Notes: a model not told the origin generated them from the sequence alone. A stretch of DNA of 49,630 nucleotides from Halodesulfovibrio sp. (GCF_025210605.1 NZ_JAOARI010000023.1:1-49630), one strand, 5' to 3'; positions 20,538-29,548 are shown, counted from the stretch's first letter. Program-made: numbers and translations.

Positions 20538-21203
20538 ATGCATAATAGTAAAAGATTATGGACAACTGTTATTGCTGTTGTTCTGGTAGTTATGGCAGTT
20601 GGTTGTGTAAAGGTAAGGCGAGAACCTACTTTTGCGCGTACGTCCTCGTCTGTTGCACACACAGAGTATGTTGCTGTTGATGACTGGGGCGTATGGGCTT
20701 CTGAGGTAGCCGATAAGGTTGAGAAAGCTGTTAATGATCGTCCTGACATTGCAGGTAAACCAATTTATATGCGTCCGCTGAATGGTAGGGCGTTTGCGAC
20801 CGGCTTTTACAGTCTGCTGAGTACGGAGCTGATTAGCCGCGGGTTGCAGGTTGCTGTATTGCAAGAAGAGGACATGGTTGTGCTTAGCTATGCAACGCTT
20901 CCAGTTTCAAGCGAAAATGAAAAAACATATGTCGCTATGGAATCAGGCTTAATAGGCGGTTCTAAAGCAGGTGGCGAAATTGCGGCTAAAGGTGACTTTG
21001 AACGCTACGACATGTGGGATGAAAGTGAAAAGAGAGCAATCATCCTGTCCATCGGGCTGAGCTATAATAATAGATACGTTATGCATACGTCTTCTATTTT
21101 GAGCGTGGCAGAAGAAGAGCGGGGCAATTTTGTATCTCCATATGAGCGTGGATATAAAGTCAAAGAATTTCCTGCCCGTAACATTAAAGTCAGAGGAGAA
21201 TAG
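20538..21203 (+). CDS. Lipoprotein, partner of the FlgO-like gene
   Basis: 221 residues from the ATG at 20538, chosen because AGAGG lies 6 nt upstream and because it gives a proper signal: a hydrophobic stretch followed by the lipobox VVMAVGC, with the lipidated Cys near residue 24. The mature part has WASEVADKVEKAV...FATGFYSLLSTELISRGLQVAVL, which recalls the alpha/beta repeat of FlgO-like outer-membrane proteins but is diverged. The 12-codon extension to 20502 lacks a ribosome binding site. It ends 2 nt before the next gene, so the two products probably act together in the envelope. The role is not known. Confidence 0.8.
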   Translation: MHNSKRLWTTVIAVVLVVMAVGCVKVRREPTFARTSSSVAHTEYVAVDDWGVWASEVADKVEKAVNDRPDIAGKPIYMRPLNGRAFATGFYSLLSTELISRGLQVAVLQEEDMVVLSYATLPVSSENEKTYVAMESGLIGGSKAGGEIAAKGDFERYDMWDESEKRAIILSIGLSYNNRYVMHTSSILSVAEEERGNFVSPYERGYKVKEFPARNIKVRGE

Positions 21204-21205
21204 TA

Positions 21206-21982
21206 ATGCGTAAAGTTCTACTTCTTTTCGTTGTGGTGGCATGTATTCTTCCGGCAGCGGCTTTTGCTGAAAAAACTAGCGTGTTACCTCCAGCTCCGGA
21301 ACAAATTGTAAGTTTGCCTGAGTTACGTTTTGAGCCGTCTTCACTTTCGGCTGAAAACTTTTTGGCAGCAGATGTAATTGCTGCGCAAATGAGTGGCAAG
21401 GTAAGTCACAATAGTCCGGTATTGATAGCAAGTATGGTTCAACTGAACGATTTGCGCCATTCATCCGTACTTGGTAGATTGGTTATGCAGCAGATTTCAT
21501 CACGTATAAGCCAGTTTGGATATCAGGTTGTAGAATCTCGTCTGAAAAAGGAATACACCGTTGTTCCGAAAGAAGGTGAATTTATTTTAACCCGTGATGT
21601 TTCTGAAATGATGCAAAAAGAATACGACGCTCAGGTTGTTCTTGTAGGCAGCTATGTACCTACTCCGTACAGAGTGTATGTTTCTATCCGCTTGCTGCGT
21701 ATTTCAGACGGTGTAGTTATGGCTGCGCATGAATACACTCTAAAAAATAGACGTGAGTTTGCGGTGTTGCTTCGTGAAGAAAAAGGCGAGCAGCGTGATC
21801 TGTGGGCGATGTTCAATAAACGTCCATCAGCGTTTGCACAGTTGGAAAAAAGCGGTAAAACACATAGCCGTGGACGCTTAACCGGTGCTGCTGCAATTGA
21901 TCCACAGGCAGATGATGACGTTGACATGACGAATTTTCCGGTATTGAGTGCTCCTGCGAATGCATTTGATTTGGAAAGGTAG
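21206..21982 (+). CDS. FlgO-family exported protein
   Basis: 258 residues with a Sec signal peptide (MRKVLLLFVVVACILPAAAFA, AFA cleavage). The middle region (SPVLIASMVQLNDLRHSSVLGRLVMQQISSRISQFGYQVVE...YDAQVVLVGSYV) is the FlgO domain, found in an outer-membrane protein tied to the flagellar H ring in vibrios. There is no lipobox here; the upstream partner carries it. GGAG lies 7 nt before the ATG. No flagellar gene is nearby, so a flagellar role is only an inference and a general envelope role is possible. Confidence 0.8.
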   Translation: MRKVLLLFVVVACILPAAAFAEKTSVLPPAPEQIVSLPELRFEPSSLSAENFLAADVIAAQMSGKVSHNSPVLIASMVQLNDLRHSSVLGRLVMQQISSRISQFGYQVVESRLKKEYTVVPKEGEFILTRDVSEMMQKEYDAQVVLVGSYVPTPYRVYVSIRLLRISDGVVMAAHEYTLKNRREFAVLLREEKGEQRDLWAMFNKRPSAFAQLEKSGKTHSRGRLTGAAAIDPQADDDVDMTNFPVLSAPANAFDLER

Positions 21983-22000
21983 CGAAAAAAAATCATAAAT

Positions 22001-22035
22001 GAGGGTTTCTGCTTGATGGTATAAGCAAAACCCTC
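22001..22035 (+). terminator. Hairpin after the FlgO-like operon
   Basis: GAGGGTTT pairs with AAACCCTC, with an inner GCTT/AAGC helix, 18 bp after the stop. No T run follows, so termination is uncertain. Confidence 0.4.
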
Positions 22036-22187
22036 TATGTATACACAGCTGTTCGGTACTATATTTTGTTATAATTAGTCAGCTGCCAGTAAAATGGGGG
22101 CTGACCTTTTGTATGTTTATGATAAACTTGACGTAGACGCGGTTACTCTGTAGAAGAGTCCGTTCATTTTTTTAAAGGAGTCATCTC

Positions 22188-22322
22188 ATGAAGAGAACTT
22201 ACCAGCCAAGCAAAATTAAGCGCAAAAGAACCCACGGTTTTCGTGCTCGTCTCAAAACCGCTAGTGGTCGTGCGATCCTTCGTCGCAGACGCGCTAAAGG
22301 TCGTGCGAAATTATCTGCCTAA
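22188..22322 (+). CDS. rpmH: Ribosomal protein bL34
   Basis: 44 residues, too short for many ORF finders. The sequence [39 protein letters not shown] is textbook bL34, a basic large-subunit protein. AAAGGAG lies 8 nt upstream of the ATG. It opens the rpmH-rnpA-yidD-yidC-jag-mnmE cluster that in most bacteria lies near the chromosome origin. Its last 13 bases are probably shared with the start of rnpA. Confidence 0.98.
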   Translation: MKRTYQPSKIKRKRTHGFRARLKTASGRAILRRRRAKGRAKLSA

Positions 22323-22696
22323 CGTTCCCAAGAACACATCGGCTGACACGGCGGCCTGAATTCGTTAAGTGTTACGATGAAGGTCGCCGATACTTTTCTA
22401 AAAATTTCGTCTTGTTTGTTTTAGAAAAGGAAGACCCCACAGCATTGTGGCGTGTGGGATTGGCAGTGACGAAGAAAACAGGATCGGCAGTACAACGTAA
22501 CCGCGTTAAACGTGTGTTGCGCGAGTTTTTTCGACTGAATCAGCGGGAACTACCGAACGGCATTGATTTTGTTGTAGTGCCTAAACGCCGGATGAATCCT
22601 GAGCATGTTGACCTTAGTTTTGTCACACAGGAACTTTTACCGATCATTCACAAGTTACGTGAAAGGTCTGCTCAGGATGGGGAAGACGAAGCGTAA
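22310..22696 (+). CDS. rnpA: Ribonuclease P protein component, probable ATT start inside rpmH
   Basis: The protein subunit of RNase P, which helps the RNA subunit mature tRNA 5' ends. The conserved core is [16 protein letters not shown] (the RNR motif), followed by DFVVVPKRR. The first ATG/GTG/TTG in frame is a TTG at 22412, but family-typical residues continue upstream of it ([32 protein letters not shown]) to an in-frame stop at 22295. The only start-like codons near the expected N-terminus are ATT at 22310 and ATC at 22313. AAAGG at 22296-22300 is well placed 9 nt before the ATT. I therefore annotate 128 residues from ATT and flag the start as inferred. Confidence 0.85.
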   Translation: MICLTFPRTHRLTRRPEFVKCYDEGRRYFSKNFVLFVLEKEDPTALWRVGLAVTKKTGSAVQRNRVKRVLREFFRLNQRELPNGIDFVVVPKRRMNPEHVDLSFVTQELLPIIHKLRERSAQDGEDEA

Positions 22697-22944
22697 TGAA
22701 GAAAATCTTCCGCACGCTGCTGGTAGCGCCTATACGATTTTACCAGCTCTGTATTTCGCCTCTTTTTCCGCCTGCCTGCCGCTTTGAACCTACATGTTCA
22801 GAATACGCAGCGCAGGCCGTGATGCGCCACGGCTTATTGAAGGGATCTGCTCTAGCCGGATGGCGCATTCTGCGTTGTAACCCCTGGTCAGCAGGGGGGC
22901 ACGATCCCGTCCCGCCTTCCAAAGATAATAATCCCTATGCATAG
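22696..22944 (+). CDS. yidD: Membrane protein insertion efficiency factor YidD
   Basis: 82 residues with the family signature [23 protein letters not shown] (three cysteines) and [17 protein letters not shown]. It is a small membrane-associated protein that helps YidC insert proteins. Its ATG overlaps the rnpA stop (TAATG), so the two are translationally coupled, and yidC follows after 16 nt. Confidence 0.97.
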   Translation: MKKIFRTLLVAPIRFYQLCISPLFPPACRFEPTCSEYAAQAVMRHGLLKGSALAGWRILRCNPWSAGGHDPVPPSKDNNPYA

Positions 22945-22960
22945 GAGCTATTGAGGGCCC

Positions 22961-24577
22961 ATGGATAAAAACCGAGTCATAATTACCGTTGTACTCTGCC
23001 TGGTTATCACCGTTGGGTGGAACTATCTTGCAGAGTATATGGGGTGGTTACCGAAGCCTGTACAGCAGACTGCGGTAGAAGAAACCGCTACAACAGGTTC
23101 AAATTCCCCAGAACAGGTTCAGCCTGCACAAAACACACCAGCACCGGAACTTCCTGTTTTCAAATCTGAAAACGGTCGCACTGTTACTGTTGATACTCCT
23201 CTTTATACTGCTGTATTTCATTCTAACGGCGGTGTGCTGCAAAGCTTTGTTCTTAAAAATTACAAAGCAGAGAACACACCTGAATCTCCAAATGTTGATC
23301 TTATCGGCAAGCCAGCTTCTGCTTTTGCCCCACTTGGTCTGCTGCTCGATGGCAAGCGCACTTGGGAAAACGCAGCATGGAGCGTAAAAGGCTCTGATCT
23401 TACCCTCGAAGACGGTAAGAACGGTATGCTTGTGTTTGTCGGTGAAGTAGATGGTCTGCGTGTTGAGCGAGAATTCTCATTTACAGCGGACAATTACACT
23501 ATTACTGAAAAAACAAATATCATTAACGCTGGTGACAGCCCGCGTAATGTTCGATTGGATTATACTCTTGATACCGACAGTATGACCGATGAAGGTAACC
23601 CATATAACAAAACTCGCATTGCATGGTTTACTGATTCCGAAGGTCTTGATACTGAAGACGATGTCGAAGATCTCGGCAACGGTATCAGCAGCACTCTGCC
23701 TATGATGTGGGCAGGTGTGGAAAGCAACTACTTTATTGCAGCCATTGCACCGAAAAGTGCTGACTTAGCCATGAAAGCTAAGTATCTGAGCGGCGTGTAC
23801 AGAGTTGCGCTTGAAAAAGATAACATTGGTATTGCACCTGGCAATATGTCCTCTGTGTCTACCACGTACTTCCTCGGCCCTAAGATTTCCAAATACCTTG
23901 CCGCTGCTCCTAACGTTTTGAGCGCAGCAGAAGATTACGGGTTCTTTACTGTGCTTGCAGTGCCGATGCTTAAAATGATTAACTTCTTTGAGCAGTATGT
24001 AGGTAACTACGGTGTAGCAATTATCCTGCTTACCATTCTTATCAAGATTGCATTCTGGCCATTGTCTCGTAAGAGCTACAAATCTATGGAAGCTATGAAA
24101 AAGCTTCAGCCTATGATGCAGAAGATTCGCGAAAAATATGCAGATGATCGCGAAAAACAGAATCAGGAAGTTATGGCATTGTACAAAACCTACAAGGTAA
24201 ACCCTGTAGGCGGTTGTCTGCCAATGGTTATCCAGATTCCGGTATTCTTCGGGCTGTATCAGGCACTGCTTAACGCAATTCAGTTGCGTCATGCTTCATT
24301 TATTGATTACCTGCCGTTCACAGATATGCCTTGGCTTTCTGACTTATCTGCACCGGACCCATATTACATCACTCCTATTGTGATGGGTGCAACCATGCTG
24401 CTCCAGCAGCTGCTCAGCCCAAGCACCGGCGACCCGACTCAGCGCAGAATGATGCTTATTATGCCTGTAGTCTTTACGTTTATGTTCTTGAACTTCCCTG
24501 CCGGACTTGTGGTGTATTGGCTTGTAAACAACGTGCTCTCCATCTTCCAGCAGTGGCTCATGCTCCGTAAGGCGTAA
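22961..24577 (+). CDS. yidC: Membrane protein insertase YidC
   Basis: 538 residues, the long Gram-negative form. An N-terminal membrane anchor (VIITVVLCLVITVGWNYLAEY) is followed by a proline- and glutamine-rich linker and a large periplasmic domain (about 65-340). The conserved C-terminal membrane core follows (NYGVAIILLTILIKIAFWPLSRKSY.., KYADDREKQNQEVMALYKTYKVNPVGGCLPM, and FNFPAGLVVYW-like FLNFPAGLVVYWLVNN). It inserts membrane proteins alone or with SecYEG. GGAG and GAGGG lie shortly before the ATG. jag follows after 42 nt. Confidence 0.98.
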   Translation: MDKNRVIITVVLCLVITVGWNYLAEYMGWLPKPVQQTAVEETATTGSNSPEQVQPAQNTPAPELPVFKSENGRTVTVDTPLYTAVFHSNGGVLQSFVLKNYKAENTPESPNVDLIGKPASAFAPLGLLLDGKRTWENAAWSVKGSDLTLEDGKNGMLVFVGEVDGLRVEREFSFTADNYTITEKTNIINAGDSPRNVRLDYTLDTDSMTDEGNPYNKTRIAWFTDSEGLDTEDDVEDLGNGISSTLPMMWAGVESNYFIAAIAPKSADLAMKAKYLSGVYRVALEKDNIGIAPGNMSSVSTTYFLGPKISKYLAAAPNVLSAAEDYGFFTVLAVPMLKMINFFEQYVGNYGVAIILLTILIKIAFWPLSRKSYKSMEAMKKLQPMMQKIREKYADDREKQNQEVMALYKTYKVNPVGGCLPMVIQIPVFFGLYQALLNAIQLRHASFIDYLPFTDMPWLSDLSAPDPYYITPIVMGATMLLQQLLSPSTGDPTQRRMMLIMPVVFTFMFLNFPAGLVVYWLVNNVLSIFQQWLMLRKA

Positions 24578-24619
24578 CGCCTCTGTTTTTCAAACGCGAT
24601 TACCTTCTGAGGTGTATGC

Positions 24620-25795
24620 ATGGATGGATACAAAGAGTTCAAGGGTAAAACCCTTGACAGCGCTATCGAGGAAGCGTGCAGCTACTTCAATAGTCCTCGG
24701 GAAAAACTGGAAATTGACCTCATTAATGACGCGAAGACCGGTATTTTTGGTCTAGTCGGGGCGAAGAAAGCAAAAATTAGAGCCCGCAGAATGCAGGTTC
24801 AGTTTGATTCGCAGACACTGTCTGCCCCGTTAGAGACCTCCCGACGCTCTAAGAAAAATGCCGCATCGGTTACGGCGGAACCAGAAACCGAGCGCAAGAC
24901 TGAGAAGCCAAAACAACGGCAGGAACGTCCTCAAAAACGTTCTGAAAAAACTCAGCCTAATAAACAACAAAAAGCAAAAGAAAAATCCGCAGTTTCTGCT
25001 GAAGAAGCTCGGACTGCTAAACCAAAACAGGAACGTGGTCGTCCTCAGCGTTCTAAGCCGGAAGGTCCTCGTGGTCAGAAAAAGCAGACTGCGAAATCTT
25101 CTGAGAAGCCTCAAGGTGCAAAACCTGCTCGTAAGAAGCACGAGGCTGGCGAAGAAAAGATGGAAGGACCAAAACGTGGTCGCAACAATCAGCGTCGTCG
25201 TCCGCAGAAAGCGCAAGGCGCTAAGCAAGACGGTGCACCGCATTCACGAAAACAGCGTCCGGCGCCAAGGCCTGAATCTGTTATTGAGCCGGTAAAAGCT
25301 GACCCGATTCCTGAAGCAAACCTTGATGAGCTGGATCAGACCGAGCTTTTGAAGGTTGTTACTGAAGTAGTAAACCGCCTTATTACCCCAGTAATAGGTG
25401 AAACTCCGGTTGAAGCACGTATTGAGGACGGACGAGTCAAAGCTTCTATTTCCAGCGGCGACAATTCCGGACTATTAATTGGTCGTGAAGGCCAAACACT
25501 TGCTTCATTCCAGTATCTTGCAAACCGTATTGTAGCTAAAATTTTTGGCGTAGCAGTACGTGTGCAGCTGGATACAGGAGATTACCGTGAGCGTCAGGAT
25601 GAAAAATTGCGTGATATTGCTCTGCATTTAGCTGAAAAAGCTAAAACCATCGGCAAACCGCAATCTACTCGTCCATTAAGCTCTTATCATCGCCGCGTGG
25701 TACATCTTGCTTTGCAGGATGATGATGAAATTCAGACCCGCAGCAAAGGTGACGGCCCGCTTAAGCGTGTTATCATCGGTCGCAAGCGCAAATAG
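24620..25795 (+). CDS. jag: RNA-binding protein Jag (KhpB/EloR type) with long basic linker
   Basis: 391 residues. The Jag N-terminal domain (about 1-55, DGYKEFKGKTLDSAIEEACSYF) is followed by a linker of about 170 residues made almost only of K, R, P, Q, E and A. Then come a KH domain (about 240-320, with LIGREGQTLASFQYLANRI) and an R3H domain (about 325-391, STRPLSSYHRRVVHLALQ). The family binds RNA and links cell-envelope synthesis to YidC function. The linker is longer and more repetitive than usual and is probably disordered. GAGGTGTATGC precedes the ATG. It is the fifth gene of the cluster and is followed by a terminator. Confidence 0.95.
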   Translation: MDGYKEFKGKTLDSAIEEACSYFNSPREKLEIDLINDAKTGIFGLVGAKKAKIRARRMQVQFDSQTLSAPLETSRRSKKNAASVTAEPETERKTEKPKQRQERPQKRSEKTQPNKQQKAKEKSAVSAEEARTAKPKQERGRPQRSKPEGPRGQKKQTAKSSEKPQGAKPARKKHEAGEEKMEGPKRGRNNQRRRPQKAQGAKQDGAPHSRKQRPAPRPESVIEPVKADPIPEANLDELDQTELLKVVTEVVNRLITPVIGETPVEARIEDGRVKASISSGDNSGLLIGREGQTLASFQYLANRIVAKIFGVAVRVQLDTGDYRERQDEKLRDIALHLAEKAKTIGKPQSTRPLSSYHRRVVHLALQDDDEIQTRSKGDGPLKRVIIGRKRK

Positions 25796-25820
25796 CGTTT
25801 TCGACGATACAGTATTAAAA

Positions 25821-25847
25821 AAGAGGAGCCCTCGGCTCCTCTTTTTT
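25821..25847 (+). terminator. Rho-independent terminator after jag
   Basis: AAGAGGAGCC pairs with GGCTCCTCTT around a CTC loop and is followed by a T run. It lies between jag and mnmE, so mnmE must have some transcription of its own. Confidence 0.88.
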
Positions 25848-25882
25848 GTGTTACTCTCATGAAAATATTTTAGGACTCTGTC

Positions 25883-27259
25883 ATGACCCAGAATGATACA
25901 ATTGCAGCTATCGCCACAGCAATGGGGCAGGGTGGCATTGGTATTATCCGCATCAGCGGATCTGAAGCCGGTACTATTTTGCGTAAGCTGTTTCGCTCTT
26001 CCAGCGAAAAATTTTCCGGATTTCGTCCTTGGGTTCTTCACCACGGGCATATCAAGGATGCAAAAGGCGAAGATTTAGACGATGTGTTAGTGGTTCATAT
26101 GCCCGGCACCAAAACCTTTACAGGTGAAGAGTGTGCTGAGATTCATTGCCATGGCGGTCCGGCAATTTTGAGCAGCGTATTAGAGGCTATTTTTGCCTTG
26201 GGTGCACGTCCGGCAGATTGTGGTGAGTTTTCAAAACGTGCCTTCTTGAATGGTCGTATGGACTTAACACAGGTGGAAGCAATTGCAGAAATGATTGCTG
26301 CTCCGGCTCGTGAAGGTGTGCGACTTGCTCAGGCAAAACTTGATGGTTTACTTGGAAAGCGCATTGCGGAACTACGCACCCGTTTAGAGTTTGTGCGCAT
26401 GAAGCTTTGCGTAGCTGTAGACTTTCCAGAAGAAGACCTCGAATGCCTTGATCCTCAGGAGTTTACTGATGACATCACAAACGTGATGGAGGCAATTCGA
26501 ACTCTTGTCGGTAATTTTGATCGTGCCCGCTGTTGGCGTGATGGTGCTCTTGTTGTTTTGGCGGGTCAGGTTAACGCGGGTAAATCTAGCCTGATGAACG
26601 GTTTGCTAGGACGCAAGCGAGCTATTGTGACTGATATTCCGGGTACAACTCGAGATTTTCTCGAAGAACACCTTACGTTTGACGGGCTTCCAATTCGCCT
26701 TGTGGATACCGCAGGATTGCGTGAAACCGGAGATATTGTCGAGCAGGAAGGCGTGCGTCTCAGCCGTGATCTTGCATCACAGGCAGACTTAGTTTTACTT
26801 GTGGTCGATGGAACTCGTGGTTTGGGTACACACGAAAAAGAGCTGATTGCAACTGTCGGAGCAGAAAAAGTTCTTTTGGTGTGGAACAAAGTCGATTTAG
26901 TTGAAGGTGAGCAGCAGATTGATACTGCTGACTGTGCTGTTGTTCAGATATCTGCCAAGCACGGTGACGGGCTTGATATGCTCGCTGAATCAATCCGAAC
27001 CAATATCTTAACTCGGAATGGGGATACAAAAGAGCCGGAAGCCGGTGACCTTGTTCCGAACCTTCGCCAGAGCCATGCCTTGAGTTTGGCTGCTTCTGAA
27101 CTTGAAGGTCTGCTTGACGACCTCGCAATGCAAATTCCTTATGATTTACTCGGTGTTCGATTGGAAACAGCATGTTCTATTTTGTCAGAAATAACTGGCG
27201 AAACAACTCCTGACGAAATTCTGAACAAAATTTTCGAAAGTTTTTGTATCGGTAAATAG
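25883..27259 (+). CDS. mnmE: tRNA modification GTPase MnmE
   Basis: 458 residues. With MnmG it adds the 5-(carboxymethyl)aminomethyl group to wobble uridine. The N-terminal formyl-THF-binding domain begins [22 protein letters not shown]. The G domain has G1 [17 protein letters not shown]3 DTAG and G4 NKVD. The C-terminal catalytic motif is FCIGK with the essential Cys at 455. The start codon at 25883 fits the family's N-terminus. Gene order after jag is the usual one. The partner mnmG is not in the window. Confidence 0.98.
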   Translation: MTQNDTIAAIATAMGQGGIGIIRISGSEAGTILRKLFRSSSEKFSGFRPWVLHHGHIKDAKGEDLDDVLVVHMPGTKTFTGEECAEIHCHGGPAILSSVLEAIFALGARPADCGEFSKRAFLNGRMDLTQVEAIAEMIAAPAREGVRLAQAKLDGLLGKRIAELRTRLEFVRMKLCVAVDFPEEDLECLDPQEFTDDITNVMEAIRTLVGNFDRARCWRDGALVVLAGQVNAGKSSLMNGLLGRKRAIVTDIPGTTRDFLEEHLTFDGLPIRLVDTAGLRETGDIVEQEGVRLSRDLASQADLVLLVVDGTRGLGTHEKELIATVGAEKVLLVWNKVDLVEGEQQIDTADCAVVQISAKHGDGLDMLAESIRTNILTRNGDTKEPEAGDLVPNLRQSHALSLAASELEGLLDDLAMQIPYDLLGVRLETACSILSEITGETTPDEILNKIFESFCIGK

Positions 27260-27329
27260 TCGCAAATTGCTTGAGAATCGTTTCTTATCAAGATATCTTC
27301 TCAATAAGCACTTGATACTACCAGAACAA

Positions 27330-27377
27330 CGGCACAGGTGTGTGATGTATGTCACAGCAATCCTGTGTCGTTTTTTT
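27330..27377 (+). terminator. Two-part hairpin terminator after mnmE
   Basis: CGGCACAGG (27330-27338) pairs with CCTGTGTCG (27362-27370), and an inner TGTGA/TCACA helix extends the stem. Seven T follow (27371-27377). Confidence 0.8.
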
Positions 27378-27497
27378 ATGATTACTAAACTGCTTCACTG
27401 TACCCCTGATGTGTGACAGTGCGCATAGCTGGTTGCATGCATGCGTGTCAGATGATCGGGACACATGCCTTGAAGCAGATATTTCTATGGAGTTTTC

Positions 27498-28163
27498 ATG
27501 TCGAAGCCAGTTGTTGAGTCTGTTGATATAGCCGTTTGTCGTGGAATTTCCAGCGGCAACTGTCGATTTGCGATGGATGCTGACGAAAGTTTTCCTTCTG
27601 CAATTCGCACTGTGATAGAACAAACAGGGTGGGATGATTTTTTGCGGACGCAAATTAGAGGTCCTCTCTTACATCATCACACATTTAAAATAGCTCTTTC
27701 ACTGTGTCCAAATGGATGTTCACGTCCACATATTGCGGATATTGGTATTATTCGCGCAAAACAGCCAGCACTTGTAGCAGCTGCTTGTTCGCATTGTGGG
27801 CTGTGTGGACGTATTTGCCCAGATAAAGCTATTTCTTATGACAAAGGTGAGCCTGTTTTTGATCTGGATGCATGTGTGCAATGTGGCTTGTGCATACAGA
27901 AATGTCCAGAGCGCGCTATTCGTGCATCGGAAGATGGATACAGAATTGTTCTTGGTGGAAAGCTTGGTAGGCATCCGCGCCTTGCATCAGAGCTTAGCGG
28001 CATTTTCTGCGAAGAACAGGTGCTTGTCACCATAACAGAATGTTTGTTCTACTACATGGAGCAATATCGTCCAAAGCTACGGTTTGGAACGCTGGTGGAA
28101 GAAAACTATGATGCGCTGATGCAGCGCCTAGAGTTGATAAAAACAGTTCGCTGCAAAGGGTAA
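27498..28163 (+). CDS. Sulfite/nitrite-reductase-like siroheme domain protein with two 4Fe-4S clusters
   Basis: 221 residues. The segment LCPNGCSRPHIADIG (C70, C74) is the second half of the siroheme/4Fe-4S binding site of sulfite and nitrite reductases. The first half appears as C14-x7-C22 (CRGISSGNC), wider than the usual C-x5-C. Inserted after it is a two-cluster ferredoxin domain (CSHCGLCGRICP and CVQCGLCIQKCP), then GGKLGRHPRLASEL, also a reductase motif. The size resembles small single-subunit or AsrC-like reductases, but the substrate cannot be read from sequence. GGAG precedes the ATG. The next gene starts 2 nt after the stop, so the pair is an operon. Confidence 0.75.
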   Translation: MSKPVVESVDIAVCRGISSGNCRFAMDADESFPSAIRTVIEQTGWDDFLRTQIRGPLLHHHTFKIALSLCPNGCSRPHIADIGIIRAKQPALVAAACSHCGLCGRICPDKAISYDKGEPVFDLDACVQCGLCIQKCPERAIRASEDGYRIVLGGKLGRHPRLASELSGIFCEEQVLVTITECLFYYMEQYRPKLRFGTLVEENYDALMQRLELIKTVRCKG

Positions 28164-28165
28164 TT

Positions 28166-29548
28166 ATGGCTAATGCGCAGAAAATGTGTGTATCGAATGC
28201 GGAGACAGCATGTAAGACCTCCGCTGTTCTCCCTATGAAAGCTGGGTGGCTAATCATTCCCGTGTTGGGCTTGATGCTTCTTGCTGCACATTTTTTGCGC
28301 TTTGGCGATGCATGGCTGACGGCGGCGATTGTAATTACGTCCGCTTTATGCTTTTCCCGCTTAGGGTGGGCACGCATTGTGTGCTCACTGGCATTGTTCC
28401 TTGGTTCATTTTTGTGGATTCAGATAGGAATTGATTTTGTGCAAATGCGGATGGCAGTCGGCGCACCGTGGGGGCGTCTCGCCGTCATTATGGGGAGCGT
28501 ATGTTTGTTTAGCCTTGCCGGAGCGTGGGTTCTTAGTACCGAGAAAGCTGCTGCACGGTTTGACAAAGGTTGTTCCACTGCAATTAGTCAGGCTTCAGTT
28601 TTTGTATTAACGTGCGGTGGGTTATGGCTCTGCCGTGTTATGCCTCAAAACATGACGTTGCTTCTCGCTGATCGTTTTGTTCCTGGGAGTGGCGCTGTTG
28701 AAGTCCTTTGTATCGCTGGGTATGCCGCGTGGTTATGTGGATTGTTGCTCAATAAACACACGCAACGCAAGGCGCGCTCGTACGCTTGGGGCTTTTTTTC
28801 TGTTGTATTCTTCGGTCAGCTTGCGCTTGGTTTGTTTGGTTTCACTACATTTCTTATGACAGGAGATTTGCACCTTCCTGTGCCCGCACTTATCGTTGCA
28901 GGTCCTTTGTTCAGAGGAAGCGGCTTTTTTATGCTTATTTTATTCTCTGTTTCAGTGCTGCTGGCAGGCTCGGCATGGTGTAGTCATTTATGCTACATCG
29001 GCGCTTGGGATGATAGGCTGAGCCGGATGCGTAAAGGAAAAACAGGGCGTGTTCCTGCTTGGGTTGGCAAAGTTCGTATAGCAATTGCTGTGAGTGTTTT
29101 TGCTGTTGCGCTGGGACTGAATCTAGCTGGTGTTGAGGTGATAGTGGCTGTGTGGCTTGCGGCACTCTTTGGTCTTGCAGGAGTAGCTGTAATGTTTTTT
29201 GCAAGCAGCCGACTGAAATTGATGGTGCATTGCAGCGCGTTTTGTCCGCTTGGAGTGATGTCAAATTTATTGGGGAAAATTAGCCCGTGGCGTTTGCGAT
29301 TTTCAGATGATTGTACGAAGTGTAATGCCTGTGCTGCGGTATGCCGGTATAATGCAATTACACCTGAACAGTTAGAAAAAGGGTCTCCTTCTTTTTCCTG
29401 TTCGTTGTGCCGCGACTGTACCGCAGTCTGCAAACACGGTGCTGCACAGATTCAGCTTTTCGGTGTTGCGTCCCCTAAAGTGACTCATTTATTTGTTGTA
29501 ATAGTTACATCTTTGCATGCAGTATTCTTAGGGGTTGCCAGAATGTAG
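28166..29548 (+). CDS. NapH/NosR-like membrane iron-sulfur protein
   Basis: 460 residues with roughly ten hydrophobic segments. The core has the paired motifs of polyferredoxin membrane proteins, WCSHLCYIGAWDD and HCSAFCPLG. A two-cluster 4Fe-4S segment follows (CTKCNACAAVC, CSLCRDCTAVC), and the protein ends in a last hydrophobic helix. Relatives move electrons between the quinone pool and periplasmic or cytoplasmic reductases. About 160 N-terminal residues with several extra membrane helices precede the NapH-like part. AAAGGG 6 nt before the ATG lies inside the end of the previous gene, so the two are coupled. It probably feeds electrons to, or takes them from, the upstream siroheme-type protein. 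Confidence 0.8.
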   Translation: MANAQKMCVSNAETACKTSAVLPMKAGWLIIPVLGLMLLAAHFLRFGDAWLTAAIVITSALCFSRLGWARIVCSLALFLGSFLWIQIGIDFVQMRMAVGAPWGRLAVIMGSVCLFSLAGAWVLSTEKAAARFDKGCSTAISQASVFVLTCGGLWLCRVMPQNMTLLLADRFVPGSGAVEVLCIAGYAAWLCGLLLNKHTQRKARSYAWGFFSVVFFGQLALGLFGFTTFLMTGDLHLPVPALIVAGPLFRGSGFFMLILFSVSVLLAGSAWCSHLCYIGAWDDRLSRMRKGKTGRVPAWVGKVRIAIAVSVFAVALGLNLAGVEVIVAVWLAALFGLAGVAVMFFASSRLKLMVHCSAFCPLGVMSNLLGKISPWRLRFSDDCTKCNACAAVCRYNAITPEQLEKGSPSFSCSLCRDCTAVCKHGAAQIQLFGVASPKVTHLFVVIVTSLHAVFLGVARM

